Positions 24,008 through 37,484 of a stretch of 64,000 nt of DNA are shown piece after piece. Origin of the DNA: Blasia pusilla (Eukaryota > Marchantiophyta > Marchantiopsida > Blasiales); the NCBI GenBank assembly GCA_050084515.1, contig CM114273.1, positions 25,730,001-25,794,000 of the forward strand. The letters run 5' to 3'. The position numbers and the translations under genes are program-made. The stretch's first letter is position 1. Each line of letters opens with the position of its first letter. The notes beneath the pieces are model-generated. The model saw nothing but the letters and a program-made list of their open reading frames with translations, was not told where the DNA came from and searched no databases.

Positions 24008-24838
24008 TTGAAGTTAGAAGACTTGTGATCATGAGTATCCAATTTCTCTCATCTTTATCCAAAAATTATGAATCTTTATCAAGTCATGCATGGAAACTGA
24101 AGGAGTTGGGTAAACTTTTTTCATGAGAAAATATTGCTCCAAAGTGAAGCTAACAATAAACATAGGAAAATACCAAGTTGAAATCATAGCTCACATTTCG
24201 AGTGACTTTCACAAGATCTAAACCTTTCATTAAATTTAAATACAATCAAGAGTACTCCCCTACAACTTTCAAATCCATTGAAAGGTGTAATGTGATGTTA
24301 TAAGTACATCCATGCAAGAAAATAGACGTAAGCAAGGCGACAAATGCTCCATGAAGGTTGAACCTAAAAAAACCTCCAAAATTTTCTAACACATATATGG
24401 GGTAGTACTCAACATGGACGAATTATTTTAGACTCATTGAACATCCCATAAATAAATTTTAAATGGAAAATGGTTTTAATTTGAAAAAAAAATTCTCCAC
24501 CCCTCAAATTCCAAAAGAATATATGAACCGATGAATTACCTAATAATAGAAACATGGAAACATCCTTAAGGTTTTAGCATAATCCAATGGTTAAATCTAA
24601 ATGGTGCTAGCACTAAGGAAAATAAAACAAGACCATAATGCCAATTCTCAACGTAGATCTTTTATACTTGAAGTTGGAAGTCTTCTGAGTATCCAACTTC
24701 ACTCATAGTAATCAAAAAAAATATGAAACTCCATCAAATCATGCATGGAGTCATGAAGAGTTGGCTGAATCTTTTCATGGGAAACTATTGCCCCAAAGTG
24801 AAGCTAAAAATAAACAATGAGAAATGCCAAGTTATAAG
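24008..24838. repeat. Diverged direct repeat, about 175 bp, 660 bp apart
   Basis: 24008-24184 and 24665-24838 share ACTTGAAGTT(A/G)GAAG, GAGTATCCAA, TCATGCATGGA, ATTGC(T/C)CCAAAGTGAAGCTAA and AATAAACA in the same order. They could be diverged ends of a small retroelement or a local duplication. No coding capacity lies between them. Confidence 0.5.
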
Positions 24839-24858
24839 TATAAGATAAGAAAACCTGG

Positions 24859-25850
24859 TTGCGTGATTGCCAAGAATTGTCAATTTCTGACCCACATCCT
24901 GAAGTTAATTATGAAACAACTCTTGTGGAGAACGAGCAAGCTAGTTATCATGATGGTGTAAGAGAAAACATATGGAATGATTCTGTTCCATTAGTTCACT
25001 CGTCCGTGGAGTCAAATTTGTGGAATGAACTAAATCCTCCCTTGGTTCTCCTAAGTGATGACACTACTATAGATGATGGTCTAGTTGATTTTGATGTAGT
25101 TGGACATGAGTTGAGATATGTTATGAGTGAGGTTATGCACAAGAGTGTTAAAGAAGAAAATATTAGAAAGATTGATCCTATTGTTACATATGAGGGGAAA
25201 ACTAAATATAAATCAACATTGATGAGCCAACTTGTTGGAAATCGTATGTTTTTCAAAAGATAGACTTTTAAGAGTCACAAGTTCATTGAATTTAGTATTC
25301 CTAAACTTTGCTTACAACCTTCAGACGTACCAGGAGCATTATATATATTAGATATTGGTAGTACATATATTATGTTGTTCAAAGAGGAAGCTTTGTAATC
25401 TTCTACCTCGAGGGTTGCAACATCTAGATAGAGAGGAAAAAAGACTAAAGGAGTCTCTACAAGTAGCATGGAGAGAGGATATACGTACAAAGCTTGGATA
25501 GGTAAAGTTCAAAAGTTGAGGAGAAAAATAGGAAAGAGTTACACAAATATAAGGCATGACATATCCTTACATGATAGAGGCATGCGTGACCATGTTGAAG
25601 GATCTACAACGGAGATGATGGGATAGAGTGTATGTTCATTTGGTTCACTTGTATGAATTAAAACTCAATTTGTTTCATTTATGATAACAATCATGTACAA
25701 TGGATAGAATTATATATGGTAATTGATTGTGTTATAATGGAATACAAGCAGGGAGTGAAAGATGTTTGGATACTAGATCCTCATGATAAAAAAGTTGTAG
25801 ATGCTTTCTCAAAAGCAAGAGGAAATCTTAAGTTTTTAAAGTATTTATGA
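24859..25850 (+). pseudogene. Unidentified acidic ORF and downstream fragments
   Basis: An open frame of 134 codons (MRDCQELSISDPHPEVNY..., ending LVGNRMFFKR at 25263) follows a direct repeat. After the stop the same region continues with protein-like pieces such as HKFIEFSIPKLCLQPSDVPG, then stops. A last piece reads GVKDVWILDPHDKKVVDAFSKA near 25754-25820. I recognise no family. The length and composition suggest a decayed transposon-encoded protein, but chance cannot be excluded. Confidence 0.25.
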
Positions 25851-26526
25851 AATAAAGTATTTACATCAAACTTGTTATATATTTTATTGAAATATATTTG
25901 TGTTATGTCTTAAGTGTATTGTGTGTACTCTTCTTTCATTTACATCCAATTGGCTTTTTATACAATGCTTCTTTTATATAAATTGTATCTACATGCAAAA
26001 GAGGCCGTAAGTTTTTTTGAAGATTTTTATAATAGTGAAAAGATTATTAAAATCCATAATTGAAGAAATTATAACTACAATGCCTTAATTAAAAATTGAA
26101 AAGGAATATAATGGAATACAAGCAGGGAATTAAATAATAATAATAGCGAAGGGTCACTTTAAAGATCTACGGCCACACATGTTATATTAGATCCTCTAGG
26201 TGACATCTCCGTGCAAGTAACATCTCTTTTATCTCAAATCATTACTTGGAGTATAAAGTGGGACTCTATCTTGCAATGTTGGATCCTTAAGACATTGAAA
26301 TAATTAATATGAGGACACTCAACTTATACCACTCCACTTTGATTTACGAACCCAAAAAATGAGCATTAGGCTCCCAACTTAAATTCTCTAGGAGCAATAT
26401 CAAGTAGTAAGGACTCATCTCAATCTTCAACCACATCATGTTACTCCAACAAAAACAAGAAACATATATATAATACATATCACAGAGAAACAAAGTCATG
26501 CCTCTCAAAACAATGCCCACTAATTA

Positions 26527-26900
26527 CAACCACTATGCAGCCCCGGTTTGGGTTTTTAAAGAGTGTTTGGGAAGACAATTCAAAAAATATGGTGGAAAGA
26601 AACCGGGAAAATAGTAGCATGGTGGGAAGAAACGAGGGTTAGAGCTTCTAGTTTCCTGGGGCAATACGAGGAGGAAAAAAAATAACACGGCAGGCGAGAA
26701 GTTGAATACGGTATGGAGAAAAATAGTTTGGTGTGGATAATGGTCCCGAGTGGGAGAGCATTAATACTAACACGGGGAATAATTGATTGGGAAAAGAGAG
26801 AAATTATCTTAATCCATCCGACAGTCTAGAAATTCAAATAGGAGGGTTGAGATTAATGTATAATTACTTGTATTCTTAAGCCTCTACACTCCAAGCTCGC
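26527..26900. repeat. Dispersed repeat, copy A (pair with 56648-56970)
   Basis: It shares with 56648-56970 the ordered words ACCACTATGCAGCC, TTAATAC(T/A)AACACGGGG, AATTG(A/G)TT(G/C)GG, AAATTATC and ATAA(T/C)(T/A)ACTTGTATT. This is an unnamed low-copy family with no coding capacity. Confidence 0.5.
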
Positions 26901-27692
26901 ATGTTGTAGGGGCCGTAATCATGCTTGTCAAATCAGCCAACATTTTACATCGAAGTCCATCCTACCTTCCACCACAAGATTTCATATAAATTTGTTTGGC
27001 AGTTTCTCCCAAAGCACTCCTCACGAATGAAGGAAAAAATACCCAAAAAAACTCAATTAAGAGAAATCCCCACACAATCAACATCCCATAAAGAGTGAAA
27101 TCAAACATCCTCTCTTTTCTTGCTATTCATATTTTTTCTCATCTATTTATGTTCTCTCCACCCTATCCATATTTTATCATCATCTACAATTAATCGATTT
27201 GAATATAGGGAAATAATTTATCCAAACATTAGATCCTACATCCAAACACCACACATCTTTATCCTATCAACCCTAATTCAAATTATATGTTTGCACTTTA
27301 AGAACTCACGAATGAGCTACAAACTCACTCACAAAATTGGATTATCTACTTAGGCTCGTTTATTAATGGCTTGTAGCTTCCACCCGAATTTGAAGGAAAT
27401 TCAAAGGAGCAAAATGTTTTCTTTGATCTTGTTCAAATATTCAGATGACATAGAGAGGGGAGGAAATAATTCTACTTGAGACTAGGGAAATTTTCATTTT
27501 CTGATGAATGCTCCATCTAACGATAAAAATTTTAAGAGGTTTCTTTTGGGTTGAAACTTTCTATTACTTGGAAAAAAAAATTAGATATTATAAAATGATA
27601 TTCAGATACTTTTTACTCCCATCTATGCGACCAAACAAATTTGAAATACTCTCCTTATTCATCTATAACACCCAATCTAAAATAATGTCACA

Positions 27693-28761
27693 TCTATATT
27701 ATTAAAAGAGGATGGGGTTTGAAGAACCCTTCCTCTAGTTTTGACTCGCGTACTTTTTGCACTCCTCCCATATTGACACATGTACTTTTTAACGAAAGAG
27801 CTAACAAGAAGAGCTAGATTTAACATACAATGATTTTTTCCCCGCACGGTGAATGTTTTACCCGTGCATGGCACAAGCAAGATGTTAGTGTGAATTTAAG
27901 TCCCTTCCCATGTTGTGCTACTCCATTGTTCTACTACCTCACTTTCATTAAGAGTGGGCAGACTATTTTCTTCTTTCATAGTCATTTGTTAAAAGTTGGA
28001 ATGATATCCCACACTACTTGGTAGAGGTATGTTGTAAGCATTATGGTCTATGTTTCCACTATTATTAGTCTGTACTATTAAAATTGTATGCAAAGTGTTG
28101 ATGTTCCCATAACATTACAAATCATATTATTGAGGGCAGAAGCTCATTTTAAGGACCAATGAATGAGTGACACCTATGAAAATTGTCCATGGAGCCAAAT
28201 CATGAAGTCTTTTCTTAATTTTTTTCCCTACTTTCAACATAAAAGTAGAATGAGGGGAAGGATTTCATGATTAGAGAACTGAATTATTTTCCACTTTTAA
28301 ATTAAAAAGTAATTATTCATGGAATAAACTTGTAAAAAATGCCAATGAAATCTTCCTCGCTCCCAAATTCTCTCCAAATATCTTTGATCTGAGAAAAATT
28401 TCATCTCTTGTGGGAGAAAATTTGATCAAGTGGGTAATTTTCTTTTATGTATTAAAAGGAAATTTATTAAATCCTCCAATTAATTTTTAAAATAAATACC
28501 TATTAAGAAATTAAATTAAGTGTATTTTAATAAACTGATTTTTTAGGTTTCTTAATCTTTTTAATTTCAAGCTTTAGAATTTCGTTGTGTCCGATTCAAA
28601 TGACTTCACATTGTTATCCTCCTTGAGTTTCACGTTATTATCCTCCGAGTGTAAGGGATAGTATGCGGAGTCGTTTCATTTTCGTACGGGAAGTGCTGTG
28701 ATGTATTTCACATGCGAATCTTTGGACGGATTACAACATTGCACGGGGAAAAAATTACTAG
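27693..28761 (+). mobile_element. Candidate non-autonomous Helitron
   Basis: It starts after an A with TCTATATTATTAAAAGAGG, the usual plant Helitron 5' end. It ends ATTACTAG before a T at 28762, so the A|T insertion rule is met. A half-kept stem (TTGCACGGGG) precedes the end, and GCACGG/CCCGTGCATGG words lie near 27844. No Rep/helicase coding is present. Confidence 0.45.
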
Positions 28762-28762
28762 T

Positions 28763-29360
28763 ATTTGATATTTGAAACGAGAAGTATCAACTCTATCAAT
28801 TCTTCATAGTTCCATGAATTTAACTCTTCATTCTTTATTTGGCAGCAAATCATTCGTCATGGACGACAGAATAAATTACAGTGGCACAGTTTCCATCTGG
28901 TGAAGTGCTTGGTACCGATTACCAATTGAAAATTCGTCATTTGGAAGGTATTTCAACTCCTTTCCTTGAAAACTGCTAGTTCAGTTCCTAATCCCGCCTA
29001 AGTCCATGTGCACTTCTATCATTACTCATCCGAGCTTCGTCTGCACATCTGAATCTCAATATTTTTATGTTAAGGTTCTTGAAGGTTTGAAACTTGGCAA
29101 ACCAGTTGCTTCTTGGATGTGAACTGGGCGTAACATACTCAGCATTGACTCCTGGCTCACGGTTAACTTGCTTCCATGACAATAAATGGCTGACATAGGG
29201 CCGTAATACCTCCAGTGCGAAACTTCCCTTCTCCCAAGGAAAGTAAGTTGCAGATCTCACCAATGTGAATTTCCACTGCCTTCAAAGGATGCTTTAGTAT
29301 TCCTTGCGGTTGGGTAATTCAAGACATCGATTCCCAAACTTGGAATTTGATCAAGTTAGA
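28763..29360. other. 3' flank of the CWF19L1 gene
   Basis: This is non-coding sequence downstream of the stop codon at 29361 and probably includes the 3' UTR. No conserved exon was seen. Confidence 0.4.
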
Positions 29361-32300
29361 TTATGTCATGGGATCAAAACTAGAAAATTGTTCTTTGAAT
29401 TCCTCTGCCATATCAGTTTCCTCATCCTTGCTCAATGGACAGGCCTTCCAGTCTCCTCGCTCAGGTTTTCCGAGAAGGGTTGCCACCACCTGCAAGCCAT
29501 CCACACTTTTAAACAACTTAGAGAAACAATGGAAACTAAACTCATCAATAAATTCGCCACATTCCAAAATACAAAACTCAAAATTATGTAAGAGCCAGAA
29601 ACTTTACCTCTCTACCAAACTGCATGCTCATCTTGGCACCAACTTCCAGAGGGTGGACAAGCATACTCCTGTCCGGGAGTTCCACAAAGAAGTAGTTCCG
29701 ACCTTGAACTATTTCTTTCAAGGATCTTCTTGCTTCATCATCACCTCGTCCTGCAGAGATGACTATTTCAGTATGTTGGAAATCTCCATCGATCCAAGGT
29801 GCCTATTCAGAAGATTTAAATCTGGTTGACTACAAGACATGTGGACTAGAAACATATGAATTGCAGAACAAGAATCCATAATTTGTCTCTGGAACGAAAC
29901 CCACCTGAAGGGACATTTTGGAACTCAAATCCTGCCTGGTTTGCAGCTGATACAAATGCCTCTCGTGCAGACTGCACCTTTGGCTGAGGTATTGGAATAA
30001 TCTGGTGCAGTTCCAGTAACGAAGTTAGGATGAACTCAGCAGCATTGCAATGTGTGAAATAACTACCACAAGCATTAATCAATACACGAGTCTCCTATCG
30101 ATGAATTATTCTGTAATTGCTCTGACAAAAACTAGTTAGATTTCACATCAAACAATCGTGCTCCATCTCACCTGTAGATGTGCATGTGTTCCTGCCCGTA
30201 ACTGAATGTAGCGCTCAAAGATTACCACAGCATTTCCTTGCCTTTTATGACATTCTCTTATGGCATCCACATATTTTTGCATCTCAATGAGAGTATCAGC
30301 TGAGAGACAGACTGTCGAAGGAAAATGTTCTATAGGTAAAATAAGAACATGCCCTTGCACAACAGGCCCCTTAGCTAATGCACAGTAGCAATGGTCACCA
30401 ACACTAACAACCAAGTGAGTGCCGACATCAGGACTAGACAGACAAAACCAGCAAGGTCCAGATGGTGGACGAGGAGCTGGAGCATTTTCCAAGGAATGTC
30501 TGTATCTACAGTCTGCACCCTTTTCACATTTACCCTTGGTTACAAACTCAAAGCATGCACCCTTTGGTATAGGAGTTCCATCTCCAAGATCATGCTTAAA
30601 TCTGCAGTTACCTTCTCTTGAACATGTTCCTCGAGTGACAAATTCCACACATACTCTATCACCATCATCCCGTCTTTGTCTCTTCGAGTTACTCACATCA
30701 TATCTCCAATACTGGCTTTCCGAATCACCCGGATGTTTACCAGTATGAGGGGAATCTCTTCCCGCTCCGTTACCCACTCTATTTTCGCCATTTTTATTCT
30801 CAAGACCAGCAATCAATTCATAAGGAGAAAGAGTAATAACAGGAGGCCTCTGGGAAAGCTCTGATGGTGCCATCACGGACGCCGGTGTTGGAGATAAGGC
30901 ATGAAGAAACTTCTGAAATTTCCAATTCCACCATTGGAACAAATCAGGCTATATGTAAAGTAAATCAATAAGAGTTGTGGCTGCACTTATCTCCATTAAA
31001 ATGCATCTAGAATTCCTGGGTTTTGAGTATGGAAGTCAAGGCTTTAATGACATAACACCCACATGGAAGCTGACCTATCACAATGAAAGACAGAGCACAC
31101 AATCCAGCAAGGTTCACAAATTAAGTTCATTCCCCTAAAATCATAAACTGCTGCTCTCACCTGCTTTTTGTCATTGCCAACAGCTGCTAGTCCTATAAAA
31201 CGTGTTGCGTGCTTGGCACCAGGGTTTAAGTATGGTTCCCTAGCATAGAAGACTCCTTCTGTCCCTGCAATATGATAGCTGGGGATGCCAGCTGAAACAT
31301 CAATGTCTTTTTCACAAGCTCAGCCACAGATATATGTTGATATTTCATAACTTCACAGGTGTATCAAACAAAAAGAAGCTCTAGAGATCGAACTCACTCC
31401 ATCATACTGACCGAGGCTTCAGTTCAGTAGCTAGGTCAGCTGCAACAGCTGTGCCAGTTGATCTATCAACATTCTGAGGAACAGCTATCAAATCACCTCC
31501 GGCAGTGACTCCCTTTGGCCATTCATTTGTGGAGATCCATTAAGGAACACAACAATGGTCAACCTTCTGCTTTCTCATCTTGTACATGGAAAGAGCTACG
31601 AAAGAAAAGAAAGTCATGTGAAGACATGACTTGTAACATGTCAGGTGGCATGATGAAACTTGGATGGTCAGCACTACTTCAAAACCTGCTGACACCAACT
31701 GAGTACAAAATGTCATGCCTTGAACACTGCAGATCGTATCTGAAACTACAAATAAAAACAAAACATGCCTGATGGATACTTGCTTCTTAAGATTCAGGAG
31801 AAGGATATGATAAGAACAAATCAGTCACAGCTTTATCCTCTGCAAATGCACGCAGTGCATCCACATCGTCTTCATGGTGTGCTCCTGCAGCTGCAGCACC
31901 TTTAGCATCTTGGTAAAGAGAGGCATTGAACTTGCCTCCCAAGTATGCAATTCGCAAACCTACAAGCCAGCCCCAGGGAAACCCCATGTGAGTGATAATC
32001 TGCAGGATGTGCAAGTGACAGACTCAATCTGGTACATTCTCAGAAACAATAGCAACTGACTCACTCTTCTATGCGACTTCAAGTTACACTCAACCATCTA
32101 AACAAGCCAAATGTTCTTAGACACAAGTACAAAGTACTCACATGCTTTGTTACAAATGCAGAACCCAAGGACTAATGCAACGCACACTAACACAATACAT
32201 AGGGAAACTTCCGAATGGCAACTTTGAACACTGAAAAAATCCTCCACTGGCTCTCTGTCACTGCAGGAAATGAAGGAAACAAATTGGCATCTTCCTGTTT

Positions 32301-33390
32301 TACAATTGACACATGAACTGACATGAGATGTGCATTGAAGCTTAGATGTGAAAGAATGAATTATCTTAATCAGATGAAAGCCAGCATCTCAGTTAGACCT
32401 AAAGCCAAAATACTTACCATGAAGATTGAGGATGCCACTACCAATCAGCCAAGTAAGATTTTCACAAACAGGTATCCCTTCCATGCTGAGACCCGTTCTG
32501 GCCGCTTTAGCTTTACAGGTAGACAAGATGAGACCAGCTCCCTCACCATAATCACCGATGAAGTAAGTAGGTAAGGGTATAGGCTCTGTTCCATCTACGT
32601 ACTTTTGCACCTCCTCAGTCCCGCTCAGATCATTGGGGAAAAACTGACCGACGCAAAAAAGAGCGTGGAAAGGACCGTTCGATTTATTTACCTGAAACAT
32701 AATTCGCAACGCAAATTTAGCCCGGATCAGCGATTTGGACTTTACATGAAGGGTTTAGAGTTTAGGGTTTACGGGGCAAGGCGTGAAAGGTACATTCAGG
32801 ATTGTGCGTGTAACACAACATTCACGGGTGAAGCTCGGTCGGAGCATAGGGATTCACACATAGAAGCCGGTCGAAATGACAAGCATATGGAAAATATCTC
32901 CAGCACTTTAGAATATGTCAGCTCCCACCAATTACTTGCATCCTTCATCCGCAACCACGTTGTCACTTTCAAAGTTCGCTTTTGAAGACACTACTTTCAA
33001 TAAAGAGCAATGAACGGCGACTGAAAGATTTGTGGAAATGCTAACGAATTCCTTGTTTTTTATCTCGTGAGATCGGTATAAGTACCAGCGTCAAGAGGCC
33101 CAATCGTTTTAATGTTGGTCAATTTGCAAAATTGACTTCTACCGTTTGGCATTAAGACCAAACTGACCAAACGACAACAATACAACGATGACGAACAACA
33201 ACAAAACATGCGAGCCGGGAAACTGCGAAGTGGACGGACAAACAAGCAAACGAGCAGGGCACATGAGGGGAAAATCAGCCCGAATAGAGAACCGACTTAC
33301 CGATGCAACGCGCTTGAACAGAGTGGAGAGACGCCCGCAAACATCCCCACATAGCAGAATGCGCGGGGCAGAGGGAGCATCAACGCTCAT
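29361..33390 (-). CDS. CWF19L1: CWF19L1 / CCCH zinc-finger CwfJ-domain protein, 9 exons, 630 aa
   Basis: The exons on the minus strand are 33390-33301, 32691-32418, 31959-31809, 31528-31412, 31278-31161, 30912-30172, 30001-29905, 29783-29608 and 29489-29361. Phases agree and sum to 1893 nt. Exons 1-5 hold the N-terminal metallophosphatase-like domain (RILLCGDVCGRLSTLFKR, FHALFCVGQFF, PTYFIGDYG, YHIAGTEGVFYAREPY). Exon 6 holds two CCCH fingers of C-x8-C-x5-C-x3-H spacing (about residues 338-357 and 370-389), then the CwfJ_C1/HIT-like domain (CWFCLSSPDV to GTHAHLQ). Exons 7-9 carry CwfJ_C2, ending DPMT. The family includes Arabidopsis CCCH proteins 59/64 and human CWF19L1, linked to spliceosome and lariat metabolism (known for the family). 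The start at 33390 fits the family N-terminus. The acceptor of exon 8 has a weak polypyrimidine tract and is the least certain boundary. Confidence 0.93.
31529..31808 (-). other. U12-type AT-AC intron in the CWF19L1 gene
   Basis: Intron 3 begins ATATCCTTCT on the minus strand and ends CCAC. The motif TTCCTTAAT lies at 31547-31539, ten bases before the AC end. These match the minor-spliceosome donor (ATATCCTT), branch site (TTCCTTAAC) and AC acceptor. No GT-AG pair gives an open frame here, whereas AT-AC splicing restores DLFLSNEWPKGV, the expected family sequence. Confidence 0.88.
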
Positions 33391-36300
33391 GTTTATTGCT
33401 GATTGCTTATTGTTGGTAGACGAAGGCCAAAAAAAAAAAACAACTACTATGCCATGCACTCCAATATTTCCCTCGCTCCCGCGCGCTTGTTCGTGAGACG
33501 GCTGCTCCCACCGAATCGCCGGTCCTTCCTCCTGAGATCGCGCACCTCTCGCGATTTCGCTCTCGCTGTCCTTACTCTTCCGCTGCTCCGTCCGTCGAGT
33601 CCAGTGCAGTGCGTTCTCGAGCCGCCACGAGCGACGTCGGTGAATCCGATCAATGCAGTGTTGAGCGACCGCAGTCGACGACGTCGACTGCGGGCCGTCG
33701 ACCCCGTCGTGGAGACCGTTCACGAGAACCGTAACCTAGTACGTCTATTTGAATGTTTTCAATGGTATTTGCTCCCTCTTTTCTTATTTGGTGTTGAGCA
33801 ACAAAATGGGATTAGTCAACCCCTTCATGCACTCCCGGGAGTTAACCATATCCCACACAAATTTTTCTTTGTGTTCTTAGTTTCAGAAATATTTTCTTAC
33901 TTTCCACATGTCAAACACACTCTCTGGTAATATAACTAAGTTAGCATGTTTGAGTGGGAAAATATTTTTTAATTTATAACTCGTGTGCGGTCTTTGCGAC
34001 GGGTGGAGGAGACACGTGGGATAGTAATTAATACATACATGCATAGGACACGTGGATAGTCTAGATGGTAAAAAAAATAACGAGCACTTGTAGAGATCGT
34101 AAATATTTTTATTTTAAAATTTTGATATAATTTTCTCTTTTTCGAATCTTAAAAGAATAATAATATTTCATTTTTAAAATAATTTTACTCTTAAATTAAA
34201 ATTAAAATAATATCCAACTGCCCTAAATCATTTCATCCCTCCATACAAATGTACATAGTATCTACTCTTATTACCAAAATAACATCCACAAATTATTAAC
34301 CAGTATGCGGCCTTGTGAGAAGTGCAGGACTTTGAGAGGGATGGGAGAGAAAATGCTTAAGACGGATAGTAATAGTTTGTATATATAAACCACCACTAGT
34401 TTGTACACCACGAAAAAATTGGTTGGACTTGAATTTATGGAATTGGATGGAATTCGTAGAGGTTCCAAGGTGACTTAATCCAAACCCAAGTTATTAAAGA
34501 ACCTAGGTATATATATATTGTAGGCATAAATATGATCAACGGATCCAGGGTAGAAATCACACAAACCAAGCCCCGCCAAGAAAGGATTGTAATAGTTCAT
34601 ATACCGATATACAAACCATCACTAGTTTGTACACAATATATATATACCACCACAAAAGAATACAAGTAAGGGGGAGTTATGAAATTGGTGGGGAGGGGGG
34701 GCAAGTTATAAAATTGGCAAGAGTTCGTGGAGGCTACAAAGCGGCACTTGTTACGGAAGCACAAATTATTAAAGTCACACGAATATCATTAATATTAATC
34801 ACACAAACCTAGGTTACACAAAACTTATTACACGGATCCACAATAGGGAGAAAACACACAAACCAAAATAACTTCCCCAACCGAGAAACAAAAAGGAAGC
34901 ATATATATAGGGGTCGTAACTTATTTTAATTAATGAAATTATTCCTCTTTTCCATTCAAATTCATTTTCCTTTCCCAAAACATCAAATGTGATTTTTTAA
35001 ATAATATTCTTAAATTTAAAATTTTAATATCTTTTTTATTTTCTTTAATCTCAAAAGAGTAATAATAATTCCACTCCTCAACTAAAATTTAAATGATGCT
35101 CCACTCCCTAAATAATTCCATCCTTCCATATATTAAAAAATATCCACTCCTTCCCTTCCCATCAAATATGAATTGAGAGAAAATATATATTTTTACTATT
35201 TTGTCTAATTATCCCAATATTTTGTCTTATTTTACATCTAGGATCACTCATTACCATATAAACTAATCTATTATTTAAAATTATATTTTCTTCTTCCAAT
35301 CAAATTCATTTTCTCTACACATCTAACATGAATCAAGGGACAAAATTCAAGCATGTTGCTATTTTGTCTTAGCATCCCATATTTTGTCTTATTGTACATA
35401 TAGGGTTGTTCATTCTAATATTGATAGATAGATAGATATCAATGTAAGCCCATGATGATGCACAGACTTCCATAATTAACCTTCAAAATTTTAGGTGCTA
35501 TTTTTAATTAATTTTGAACGATTTTATTGGTTCAAAGGATGAAAGACCTTATTAGTCGAAAGTGCTTAATGTCAAGAGGAGAGGAATTCGCAAGGTGAAG
35601 GGATAGTCTCCAATGATATAGTATATTATAATCTAATTTTAGAACCCCTTCTTGACTCTTGAACATCTTTCTTTTTTACACCGGTCCCTTTTCGGCAATA
35701 GGATCCGTCACTCTCTCTATTGATAAGATCATTCAAAATTTATTTAAGAGATTAAATCATAGAACCATGCAATTATAATGGGTACCTCAAAATTATCCAT
35801 CATTTTTTATCCCATTCATCTCACGAGCATCAATTAGTTATACTATAAAAATAGAGCACATATACAACAAAACCCAAAATAAAAAAATTTAGAAAATCCT
35901 CCCACCTTGAATGTCCCTAATGTCTCCTTCATATCAAGGGGGCATTAGGGATGAGATAGAAGGTATTTGAGCTATCACTTCAATATGAATTGCAATACCT
36001 ACGTATAGCACGAGCATACTCCTAATTGGTTCGATTGCATTGATGCACATTAGATTACTCCACTTTCAATTTACTCATCACAAAAGTCTTGAAAGATATG
36101 TAAGCTTCCTTACAAACGTAGAATTTGGTTCCGGGATATTGTGTAATCTTCATTACAGTACAATTAGTTTACGAAGAAGGTTACATTTTTTAAGTGCACA
36201 CATCAAGAAGATTTCCTTGGAGTCCCAATCTTATTGTGGAGAAGTACTCTCAATTACTTGAGAGTTTTCCCAGTTGCATTTCCTTTCGTCATAAGAATAT

Positions 36301-36440
36301 ATTCATTTTTTGGTGATATAGTAACCTTATTACACATATATTTCACCACTTTACCAATAAATTAGTGTAAATGGATATTTTTTACAATGAAAAATTTTAA
36401 TTTTAAGAGAATCACAAAGTAAAGATCGATGAAAAGAATG
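33391..36440. other. Upstream region of the CWF19L1 gene and AT-rich DNA with short direct repeats
   Basis: A GC-richer patch at 33400-33730 upstream of the ATG probably contains the promoter and 5' UTR. Beyond it, two small direct repeats were seen: ACTAGTTTGTACAC with flanks at about 34385 and 34620, and ATTTTGTCTTA-rich units at about 35190-35270 and 35358-35425. No gene was recognised. Confidence 0.45.
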
Positions 36441-36452
36441 GTGGTGACATTT

Positions 36453-37076
36453 TGTCGTGCGCATACACATCGCTGTCACCGAACACACACACAAACACGC
36501 ATGATCCCATGCTAACTCATGGCATCCAAACAACGAGACAAGAAGTACCAAAATATCTCCAATAAAGTAAGATCCCATCTCTCTCTACACCATCTCACAC
36601 CATAGCTCTCAAAGGTGTGCACTCTCTCTCATGTCAAACCAAACCCACTCTCCTAATGAGAGGCTTGGGTTACACTCACAAGGCAAGGTACCATAGCTCC
36701 ACCGCCTCATGCCAAGAGATTCAACAAAGAGAGAATGAGCTCTCAAGCTCTCTCTCCTTGAGGTACACCCCTCCCCTCTCCCAAGCTCTCTCCATGGTAA
36801 CCTATTTTCCCAAGTCACCTCCTTGGCTCTTGACCTGATGTACGAGGTCAAGGGCCACTTACCAAAATTAGAAAGTCGATCATATACTCAAAATGGCACT
36901 TACCTAAAATAGTAAGTTCCTCAATATGGCTCAAAATGAGCCGAAACGAAGGGGAAACCTGCTCTCTCAGGTTTCCTGGGGTCTCAGCAGGTCATCCGCG
37001 ACCTACTAAGCGTGTCCTCCACTACTCACGAAGGCACTCTATTAGATCTCACCGATCTATCCTAAAAGATGTGACA
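36453..37076. mobile_element. 624-bp terminal-repeat element (solo-LTR-like), copy 1
   Basis: It starts TGTCGTGCGCATACACATCG and ends CCTAAAAGATGTGACA, flanked by ATTT on both sides (4-bp duplication, or 5-bp ATTTT if one T is shared). The interior carries CAAACCAAACCCACTCTCC...AGGCTTGGGTTAC and GGTCAAGGGCC blocks shared with 49480-49988 and 52405-53032. Its outer ends resemble, in inverse orientation, the two ends of the 8.85-kb element at 39146-47995. Confidence 0.7.
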
Positions 37077-37484
37077 ATTTTCTTCATAGAAAAACTTGCT
37101 TTCAAGGAAATTAAATTGTTTTGTACTAAAAAATAATCCCATGGAAATTATTAAGTAATGAATAAAAATTTCAAACAAAAATTTTCAGAGAGTTAGAGCA
37201 TAATTCAAATTTTATATCTCAAAAAATTAACAATTTTCAGTTTCCTCAATATCTAAATAAATACCAATGATGATGGGAGGGAAATCAAAATTGAATCATT
37301 ATTCCACATGGAATTTCATGATCAAAAAATGATTTTTTGGTCAAACAAATCTAATCTGATCATAGACATTAAACCTAAGCTTAAAGGAGATTCCAACAAC
37401 TTATTGGTTCAACCATGAAACAAGAAGGCAAGGCAAGTAATCCATTATAAATTTGTTACAATCAATCCATCTATTATAAGTCAT

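Noticed and set aside
31515-31790. GT-AG splicing of CWF19L1 intron 3
   Set aside because: No AG acceptor precedes the conserved NEWPKGV segment in frame. The AT-AC junction with U12 branch site restores the family sequence exactly.
33403-33930. Plus-strand open frame of 175 codons divergent from the CWF19L1 gene
   Set aside because: It overlaps the 5' end of the CWF19L1 gene, is arginine/serine-rich without motifs and fits a GC-rich promoter/5' UTR better than a protein.
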